Positions 56,008 through 64,000 of a stretch of 64,000 bases of DNA are shown piece by piece (the first letter of the stretch is position 1; each line of letters begins with the position of its first letter). The notes below the pieces were generated by a model. The model searched no databases, was not told the DNA's origin, and worked only from the letters and a program-made list of their open reading frames with translations. The stretch comes from Watersipora subatra (lineage: Eukaryota > Bryozoa > Gymnolaemata > Cheilostomatida > Watersiporidae). The position numbers and the translations under genes were made by a program. The stretch covers positions 5,498,001-5,562,000 of the forward strand of contig NC_088710.1 of assembly GCF_963576615.1 (NCBI RefSeq). The letters are read 5' to 3'.

Positions 56008-58344
56008 TGAAATGTTTACTGCAGATAACAGAATATTTTGAAGGAGACCAGACTTTTTCAGAAGATGTCTTTCGATTGACTAAGGATTTCCATTGTGCTC
56101 ATCTTTTACAGTCGACAGGAAATTTAAAATGAGTAAATGGTAAAGGGCACCCACATGAACCTGTATAAAAGAAAAATATATGATAAACATAAAGTACAGA
56201 GTAAGCAAAATATGCAAAATATGCAACAAGTACTGACTTATACAGCATATGCGAACCTAATATCAGAGAAGAATTTTTACTTACTGCACAACAAGCATCC
56301 CAAAACACTCAAAACTTATCAGTTTAATTTTAAATGTTTTTTCAAATAGTTATATGTCAACCTATTTTATTTCGTTGTTTCCGTGACCAAAAAGGTAAAC
56401 TAACTCTAACTAACTAAAAATATAGACCGTTTTCATAACATCGTTAGTTAATATCATAACTGCAAATGCTAAAGAGATAAATTATTACGAAGACTTGACA
56501 GCGAGCGAGATTTAAACTTTTACTGAAGATGAAACTATACAAATTATCTGTTATGCATAACCTTTGGCTAGGTCCCGCAGCATTAGGTATAAGAATTAAC
56601 AAGGTTAAGTACATTTACCTATTCTAGTTCATTTAAAAGAACTTTTCGCCATAACAACTTGCCAAACAATGATGACATACGCTGCCAAAAGGTTTGAAGT
56701 AGTTATTTTTTATTATAGTTGTTTCGTTTGATACTCTAAATAAAAAAGGTCAACCATATGCTATGTGTCGAAATTCCATGCTAGTCATGACAATGCTACA
56801 TTGATGGAATGTAAAAAATACACATATATTAACTCTAAAGGCTGAACAGCTGAACAGACAAAAAGGCTTAACATGCTAGAATGGCACCTTTACAGGGCAC
56901 TGTCACACTCACATATGCACTAACTAATCAACAAAAGATAAGGAATATTTCATAACTCTGGCACTATCTATTTATCGAAATTAAGTTTAAAATTAAGCTA
57001 AAAAGTTGACAATTAATAATATAGAAATATAAAAATATATACCATATTATGTAAACGATTTCTAGACAATATTGAAATTTTGATTACAAGTAGAATATTA
57101 AAAAATAGCTGGAAATACTACATACACACTTTGCAATGTTTGATGAACTCTACAGATTTATTTTTTGTGTTGCAATAGCTTCGTTGTGTTGTTTGTACAT
57201 TTGTACATTTGTACATTTGTACACAGCACAAGATTCTTTTGACATGTTTATTGTTGTTGCACTAATGGTACATGGAGTGACAATGATCACAAACAAACTA
57301 ACTAGCAAGTGCTAATAATTTTTGATGACTGGCAGATAACAAAATACTATAGCAGCTGCCAAACATAGATTGCACTGTACAAAATTGAATCGATATTATA
57401 GCCAGGTTTCAACGAGAAAATAGTTTAGGTTTATTAGTGCACTTATGTAATAAATGTTTACCTCATTAATCACATATAAACAAGGTAAACTAGTACTGAA
57501 AGAAATATTGAACTGGTGCATCTTGGCCAGAAGTTAATTTTTTGACTTTTCTTTCAATTGGTATGTGCTACAACAAGAGACAATAATCACATAACAGGCT
57601 GAATTAGCAAGTGCTAACAATGTTGGATGTCTGAACGATAGTACCAGATACCACATAGTGGTTATTTCTTAGTTACCCAGTGCAGCGTGCCCATTGATGA
57701 ACTATCTATACTTGAAGAACTTGTGAGCCTGATGTGTTCTCTTTGATGGCTAAGTTGTTGATTTTTCTTTCAGCTGACATGTGCAGCTAAGCCAGGGCAT
57801 TTTTGCAAATATTTTGTTGAATATTCTAACAATGCAAAATCTAGCGTTCAATATTATTTGTGCATATTTTCCACAACCAAAAGCTATATGGTCTGTTGCA
57901 GCATTAAGAGCATCTGAATACTAGACTGATGGTTACAAGCTGTTATATCATATTCTTCAAATCATTGCTAACAAATTTTACCCTTTTAAAGAAGACAACT
58001 CCAATATAGCAATGGGGGAAATTTATGTGAGGAAAAAGGTCTGTGTAGTCTATGTGTAAAATTTATGTGTAGTCCAGTCTGGATTAAAACGCCGGACTTT
58101 TCTGTCTACCAATCTCTGAGCCATGATTGCTCACGAATAATTTTTTAAGTCATTAGTCGTAGTATGTCTTGAAAATGCAAGCTGCGAAATTCCCTGTAGG
58201 TAAAAAACTAAAGTTGAACCAATCTCAAATGGGAGACTGTTGGATATTCCCTAATCAAACAATTTATGATGAGAAATCCTCCGCACTAATGCAAAACTAA
58301 ACTCCAGTATTGTCAATAATGCTGGTCAGGTGATTTCAGATAAC

Positions 58345-59430
58345 TACCGTACCTTTCGGACTATTAGCCGCTACTTTTTTCCGATGTTTTGAGCCATGCG
58401 ACTGATTTAACCCTTTCACTGCCAAGCATGTACAAATTTGGGTATCTACCAAGTGCCAGCCATTTTACTGAAAATTGCCGATATTGCTTCATGATATGTA
58501 AACAGTATTTCTTCCAATTTCAATCTCTATCTAGAACATTTTTGTTACATATTTTAATTTGCCAACATTTTAACCAACATTGCTAGGCAAAAATTCAATG
58601 GATCTATACTTTGTGCGATGATAAAGCTGTGTGAAGCTACGATCGATGCGAAGCTAACGCGATCCTCTATAATGTTCCTTACTCTTACAAAATTATTACT
58701 TTCACCACTATCAGATACAGTGCTGCTGCTTTAATTATCTGTATAATCACAAAAATCTGATTCTGAATTGGTTATAATGTCATCACCATAACTAATTACC
58801 TGTTTTCTGACTCGCGCGCGGTAATTAATGAACTCACGCAAAAAAATGTTCGTTATTAAATTAGAAATTCTCAAACAAAAGTTTAAAATTGCTTCGTTAT
58901 TTTAGGCTAATTTTATAGACAAATCTTCAGACAACACTGTCAATTTCATAAAAGTCTTGAAGACCGTGGGTTATGCTGTCAACGAATAATAAAATTAGGT
59001 AATTACGCAATTGCTGAGAAAGTCGCAATAATACGTCTACGGCAGCCGTCCCACGAAAACGCATTTATGCGTCTACGGCAGTGAAAGGGTTAAAGGCTGC
59101 GGCTATTCTGCGATTTTTTCTTTCATCGACAGGGCGAATTAACCAGAATCTGCGGTTAGTGTGCCTCTAGCGGTGAAAGAAAAACGAAACAATGCCTAAT
59201 GGTACTGTTCCGTTAGGCACTGGGTTAAAAAGCATCGGTTAGTACGAAACAGTGCCTAACGGCATTGTTTCGTTTTAACTACCAAAGTTGCTGCCGTGTT
59301 AAAAGCACTGTCATGACTTCTGTGGCATATATAAAAAGTGCGGCCTATGTATTGTTTTATTACCGGTTTTTGAAAATAAAGCAGATGCGGCCTATATAGT
59401 GGTGCAGTTAATAGTCCGAAAGGTAAGGTA
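58345..59430. mobile_element. Inverted-repeat element with TACCGTACCTTTCGGACTAT ends
   Basis: The left 27 bases match the inverse of the right 27 (59404-59430) with three differences. TA at both ends may be the target duplication. The interior carries GCCGCTAC and GCGGC motifs but no gene. A second element is nested inside (58411-59089). Confidence 0.75.
58411..59089. mobile_element. piggyBac-like nonautonomous element with TTAA target
   Basis: CCCTTTCACTGCC at the left end and GGCAGTGAAAGGG at the right end are a perfect inverted pair. TTAA flanks both sides (58407-58410, 59090-59093). TTAA duplication plus CCCTTT ends is the piggyBac signature. The 679-bp interior lacks a transposase. Confidence 0.8.
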
Positions 59431-60461
59431 ATAATTACGACTAATACAAATAACAATAATGCATTGCCAAACAAACGCTTTAAAATTTGCAAAACATTTA
59501 ACAAAGTTACAACAGCTGGGGGGCCTGATAAAAATAGCTGGAGGGCTTGATTAGGCACGCGGGCCTCCATTTGGGCACCTGGGATCTAGAGATTTTTGAC
59601 AGCCTAACTTAATATATAATTTGTACAATTAATTTGAAACAATTAACAACTTTAAGAGAGTTATTAAAGCTAAAATAAGCAAAATGTTGTTGATGATTTT
59701 AATAAGATGGTGGATGTTATTTTCATCGCTGAGTTATGCCTATTCTTCAGAGTGTAGACTCAGAGCGTCAATTACTTGCAGTGCTACTGCGCGTGTAGGC
59801 ATCATCACACCTTACTTATGTAAAAACTAAGTCTTCATTTTTTTCATTTAATCAATATTATAACTATATTGAACTCTGCTAAATTTTATATCTCACTAAT
59901 TAATGAAATGAAAAATGCATAAAAAAGTGCTAAGCAACCTTAAACCTTGCTGCTGCAGAAAAAAAGCCACTGCTTTTCGGTATTATTTATCTACAAACAA
60001 CACCTTAAACCAATCATGGAACAATCAAAGAGCAAATAACCAATCATAAAAAGGTTACTACATGTAGGCGTGAAAAGAGAAACAGATGCAACAATCATAA
60101 ATTCTGATTTAAAATGTTTAAAAAATTGAACCATAATGTCTGAAAACTTGGATAACAGAACTCAGAGCAATTATATAAAAAACAATATAGAAAAATTGAC
60201 CGACTCCTACACTATATGCATTTATATAATGCAAGTTTCTGCAAATATGATAAGCGGGTAACAATATAGAGAAAGATTAATTTATTTTCATATAATAAAA
60301 CACTACTAAATTATACACTATTGGAATTAACATTATTGCAATAAAATAAAAGATTTGAGCTTAGGTAGTAGAATACATTTGTTAAGAAACACCAGTTTCT
60401 TTGTCAAAATGTTCGCAAATGGCATAAAAGTCATTTGTACATCAACTATCTGATTTTACAG
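59431..60461. other. Intergenic AT-rich sequence
   Basis: No gene, RNA or repeat is recognised. Confidence 0.4.
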
Positions 60462-60722
60462 AGATTAAAACCAAAAAATAACTTAAATAAACAACACATA
60501 TTACAGCAGTTATATAGAAATACATGTGATATAAGTATGAATGATACACTCACACATCTGTTTAAAAGCTTTGAGTTCAACAGTGCACAGCCTGTCAGAA
60601 AAACCAATGGTAAACCAATAGTAAATTTAGTTGCTTTGCTTGTGCAACCGAAGGAACAAAAACATGCGCATGATTCTCATACTTACAACGAAATGAATGT
60701 TCAGCGTTGCTTGAGTAATTAA
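60462..60722 (+). CDS. Possible last exon of an unknown gene
   Basis: After a GATTTTACAG acceptor the frame stays open for 86 codons (RLKPKNNLNKQHILQQLYRN and so on) to TAA at 60720-60722. No domain is recognised. The repeat family also found at 48245-48370 begins at its end. It may equally be part of an unknown mobile element. Confidence 0.25.
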   Translation, partial: RLKPKNNLNKQHILQQLYRNTCDISMNDTLTHLFKSFEFNSAQPVRKTNGKPIVNLVALLVQPKEQKHAHDSHTYNEMNVQRCLSN

Positions 60723-60840
60723 AAAGTCTTTGGACAGAAAATTTATTATTATTTAACATATACAACATTTACCATTCTAACTTTCAAACTTTATATCATG
60801 AGAAAAGTGCAATTCAAATAAATTAAAAGAAAAACCAAAT
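60712..60840 (+). repeat. Dispersed repeat, copy 2
   Basis: Same family and orientation as 48245-48370. It overlaps the last codons of the open frame at 60462-60722. Confidence 0.75.
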
Positions 60841-61282
60841 AAAGAGCACATGGAAGTGTGTGTTAAACAGATTACTCTTGCAGCAGAAGTTCTTTGTATT
60901 CACAGTTTTGATAGATGATACTGGTACCTCGCGATATTGATACAAACGTAAAAATGAGAAATCGGACTTTCTTTGTCTGATCAAACGAAGAAAGAATGTA
61001 AATTAATTCCTACTACAGATACTAATACAATTGTCTACGTGAGAATCATTTAGTTTTTACAGATTTATTGAAACCGGAAATATGAGTGCAACAACACATT
61101 TGAAAATGAAATGCCAAATTTAAAAATCACAAATTAAAAAATAGGTAATGGTGAAAAATTTAGCTTGTAAGAAACTCAAGGTAATAAAAAATGTAAAATA
61201 TAATATTAATTAATAGAAATAAGTGCATGTTTAGTGTGTGCAATTACAAAAAGATATACAATATATGGTAACAGTGAAGAAA

Positions 61283-61440
61283 ATGATAAGCATGGCTTAG
61301 CCTTGTGGTTACACGCATTCGTTTGTAAACTTGCAATTTGAATTTCGTGAGTTTAAACGCGCTACAAAAGGGGTTTTTCATTGCTGAAACTTTATGGCTA
61401 TAACTGGACAGACGGATGACAAACACTGAGATTTATATAT
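61283..61440 (+). mobile_element. tRNA-type SINE
   Basis: TAGCCTTGTGGTTACACGCA is A-box-like, and a weak B-box-like stretch follows (GAATTTCGTGAGTTTAAACG). The tail TGGACAGACGGATGACAAAC runs into GAGATTTATATATATA. The tail recurs at 61780-61815 and in the SINE near 10984-11125. Confidence 0.55.
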
Positions 61441-61669
61441 ATACTAGTAGAATACCCGGCGTTGCACAGGTATTAAAAACAGCTTATAAACAGTGGCAGG
61501 TAATGTAGTTGCTATTGGCTAATTTAAGCAAGCTAGTATCCGGTATCCGTATAGCCAAATTTACTAATAAAAACGGTGAAAGTAAGCTTTAGTGGGATTG
61601 TGCGTAACACAGAGTCGCTATGCATATTTTAACCCAGATAATGACTCATCTCGCCTAGTGAATCCATTG

Positions 61670-61815
61670 CATCCCGTGTAGCTTAATGGGTTACCTTGTC
61701 GCCATGTGAACGGGAGGTTCAGAGATCAAACCTTCTGCAATACAAATTTGTATTGCTAGATTTAATCGCTGAAAAAACACTGGATGGTGACAAACTTTAA
61801 GATTTATATATATGG
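61670..61815 (+). mobile_element. tRNA-type SINE, second copy
   Basis: GTAGCTTAATGGGTTACC is A-box-like and GAGGTTCAGAGATCAAACC is B-box-like. It ends in GGATGGTGACAAACTTTAAG and an AT tail, the same tail type as at 61283-61440. Confidence 0.6.
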
Positions 61816-62262
61816 ATAAACCTGGGAAGCTTTTGAACCAAGCTGGAATCATGCCAGAACAAAAACATTGGGTGTGATGCAAATCATATGGCACAGAAAA
61901 AACAGCTTAATGACTTTATGCTAATGTTTTAGCTAGAGATTTGCGATTACTTTTAGCTTTGAAACTAGTTATGGATAACTCTATGATTTCAGGAGTGCAT
62001 GACTATGATTTCAAGAGTGTATAACTACGATTTCCAGGACTTGCGTAGTGCATCAGACGCGAAGCAAGGAACTACTCTCATTCATAAGTAGAGTGAAGGG
62101 TTAGCTTTTTGTTAGTCTAATTATACACTGACTGTCTTAAAAGATCCTTCTTGGCTGAGGAGCGATTGGAGATATATGAAATGAGATAGCTAAAAGTGTT
62201 ACACGGGTTTTCATTGGAAACAACAAGAAAAAGGAGCCGTTGCAGCTGCATAAAGCTCTTAA

Positions 62263-63137
62263 AGGTTGACTTGCAACAAAATTTACATTACAGTTATTTG
62301 GTATCATAAGATTCACCATGTCTTACTCATGTTGTGTTGTAGGTGCAAAATATATGGGAATGTGATTCCAAGCTCTTAAAAGTTAAAAAACGAACAGTTA
62401 ATCGCAGCCACACGAGACCGCTGTAGTTTGGATTCGCTTTCCAAAACGGCTCAAATGGGGCGTAGTGCTTACAGGATGGTTTCTGTTTACACTTTCATGC
62501 AACCTCATTCGTCGAAACATTTTCACAAATATACTTCACGCATTCAATAAAACCATGTCTATTGTTCTTACGCGTCTGTTTTATCATCATTGTAATGCTG
62601 TCACTTGTATCACCGATATCTTATAACTTACCGTAAAAAATCGATAAAGTTTTTAACTTAGCTCGAAGGAGTACATATCATTGTCTGATAACCATGACGA
62701 GCCTGTTGGTTACCTGTGATAATCGAAAAGTGCTGCAAAAACTGTTTGCGAAGTATTGAGTCACGTGATCAGATTACGACTTGACGAATAATGTCAAAAC
62801 AAAACTGTAAAGTAGCGAGCATCTATATTTATTACGGGATCTTCGGTAAAACCCGACATGTTTGTCATAAACTAGTGCTATGATAAGTTTTACATTGAGC
62901 TTTTTATTGGCCTTTCAATTCACGTGAGAACATCACGTGACAAGATTATAACCAAATTGTAATGACTATGTCAGAGAAATAAAGATATTCCAATCTACGG
63001 CGGCTTTTCGTTTTTGAGCTTTTAAGAGCTTGTAATCACATTTCCACGTATTTGACACCTACAACACAACAGAGTAAGACATGGTGAATCTGTTGATACC
63101 AAATAACTGTAATGTGAATTTTGTTGCAAGTCAACCT
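62263..63137. mobile_element. 875-bp element with ~130-bp inverted ends flanked by TTAA
   Basis: Left end AGGTTGACTTGCAACAAAAT and right end ending TTGCAAGTCAACCT are inverse copies; pairing extends to about 62393 and 63007. TTAA flanks both ends (62259-62262, 63138-63141). No coding sequence is inside. The TTAA target suggests a piggyBac-type mobiliser, though its ends differ from the CCCTTT element at 58411. Confidence 0.75.
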
Positions 63138-63307
63138 TTAAGCCACCATAGAATAGGGGGACAATGAACATGCATGTACTTGAGTTTCATTGTTAGTCTT
63201 ATTTGATTGTCATGGATTACTCCCACTTTCCTGTGTTTGAGGGTGTCAAAAGCATAAAACAGAGTACGAGGTTTATCTATTTTAATCCCAATTTGCCATC
63301 ATGCAGG

Positions 63308-63676
63308 TGTTAGTCTGAGTAAACTCCATGCCTTTTCACATTTTCTACAGCCTTTAAGCGCATCATGCTCCGAACTGTCTCGTTTGACTTATTCATATAT
63401 GGCTCTTGTGAACTTACGGTAACAGTTTATAGATATATCATTGTCTAGTTCCCACAGTTACATGTTTATATGAACTCATCATGCTTATTCATTGGTTTAT
63501 CTAAACTGTGCTTTATTGCTTTAAGCTTTATTGCTTTATGTGCTTTAAGCTGTGCTTGTGCTGCATACCTTCACAACCCAATATGTAATGCTTGCTCTGT
63601 CTATTGTATCTCAGTTGGTTATGGTATCTTGACAAATAAACTTCTACTCGTTTCCCGCAAACTCCTAATTTTAACA
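63308..63676 (+). repeat. 5' LTR of a Copia-type retrotransposon
   Basis: It starts TGTTAG and ends TTAACA, an inverted TG...CA pair, just before the primer-binding site. AATAAA lies at 63635-63640. A second TGTTAGTCT at 63192 is an alternative start. The 3' LTR is outside the window, so the start is not proven. Confidence 0.55.
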
Positions 63677-63691
63677 GGTTATGGGCCCAGG
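63677..63691 (+). promoter_or_regulatory. Copia primer-binding site (internal initiator-tRNA fragment)
   Basis: GGTTATGGGCCCAGG directly after the LTR resembles the site in Drosophila copia that pairs with an internal fragment of initiator methionine tRNA. Confidence 0.6.
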
Positions 63692-63734
63692 AGCGTAGTT
63701 GCATTATACACTGTGACAACTATTACAACTTGCT

Positions 63735-64000
63735 ATGGCAGGAATATTAGAAGAAAGACAATCAGTTGACAAATTATTAAGAGAGAATTACAGCACATGG
63801 AAATTTAAATTGAGACATCTGTTAATAGCCAAAGAGCTATGGGGCTATGTAGACAACTCTATAACGAAACCTGGCAGCGAAGCGACAGCTGCAGCGAAGT
63901 CGGATTATCTAAAGAAGTCTAATCAGACTATGTCAATCATCGTACTGTCAGTAAGTGATGATCTACTCTACCTTATAACATCTTGTACGAAACCAAAAGA
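63735..64000 (+). CDS. Copia Gag, N-terminal part (runs off the window)
   Basis: 88 codons open to the window edge: MAGILEERQSVDKLLRENYS then TWKFKLRHLLIAKELWGYVD. The N-x-x-x-W-K-F-x-L-R-x-L-L pattern and WGYVD are the standard Copia Gag (DUF4219/UBN2) start. The frame shows no break. LTR, primer-binding site and Gag lie in the right order. Confidence 0.85.
   Translation, partial: MAGILEERQSVDKLLRENYSTWKFKLRHLLIAKELWGYVDNSITKPGSEATAAAKSDYLKKSNQTMSIIVLSVSDDLLYLITSCTKPK

Larger units (their letters stand above)
54533..58042. mobile_element. 3.5-kb DNA element with ~585-bp inverted arms and YqaJ remnant
   Basis: Left arm 54533-55114 and right arm 57456-58042 are inverse copies with scattered differences. 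Outer ends read AGACCTTTTTCCTCACATAA, inner ends GAGGTAAAC. Inside lie a decayed YqaJ-type exonuclease (plus strand) and an open minus-strand frame. In animals, YqaJ proteins accompany ISL2EU/PHIS-type DNA transposons, and this is the best guess. No target duplication is clear. Confidence 0.7.

Overview
This window looks like nuclear DNA from an invertebrate animal. It has GT-AG introns and long AT-rich introns, no operon structure, many transposon classes and a 200-base assembly gap (26696-26895). The host genes and the mix of BEL/Pao, DIRS, Copia, hAT, pogo/Tigger, piggyBac-like and tRNA-SINE elements fit a marine lophotrochozoan or similar animal. The species cannot be fixed from sequence alone.

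Layout. Positions 1-13.3 kb hold two phosphagen (creatine-type) kinase genes in a head-to-tail tandem. The upstream gene contributes only its last exon (76-195). The second is complete: eight exons from 693 to 13337 encode 416 residues with a mitochondrial-type N-terminus. It has changed several catalytic-loop residues. Introns 1, 2, 5 and 7 each carry a minisatellite starting at or just after the 5' splice site, and in intron 1 the first repeat copy spans the exon/intron boundary. A hAT element with target duplication sits in intron 6 inside a SINE tail.

Positions 15.8-20.9 kb are a DIRS-type tyrosine-recombinase retrotransposon with inverted ends, an internal complementary region, introns and an internally deleted reverse transcriptase. 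Its Gag and recombinase lie in one continuous spliced frame that runs past the RT frame. Positions 22.9-30.1 kb carry an ankyrin plus coiled-coil host gene, with the same 22-bp minisatellite in two introns and a downstream array of duplicated, partly degenerate exons around the gap. Positions 31.26-39.99 kb are a full-length, apparently very young BEL/Pao retrotransposon (two LTR differences, 5-bp target duplication, one intact 2042-residue polyprotein).

Positions 40-64 kb are mostly gene-poor and transposon-rich. They hold a short ORF starting with a MSRRKQ motif (41965-42135), a small hairpin element (41395-41660), and a 2.1-kb inverted-repeat element that carries a 46-bp perfect-hairpin insertion with target duplication. 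They also hold a CR1/L2-like fragment followed by a GTF2IRD2/ZBED-like hAT remnant split by a pogo/Tigger element, and a 3.5-kb element with about 585-bp inverted arms and a decayed YqaJ nuclease. Next come a piggyBac-like element nested in another inverted-repeat element, tRNA-type SINEs, an 875-bp TTAA-flanked element, and the 5' end of a Copia retrotransposon with LTR, primer-binding site and Gag start.

The only host genes supported with good confidence are the two kinases and the ankyrin/coiled-coil gene. Everything else recognised is mobile or repetitive.
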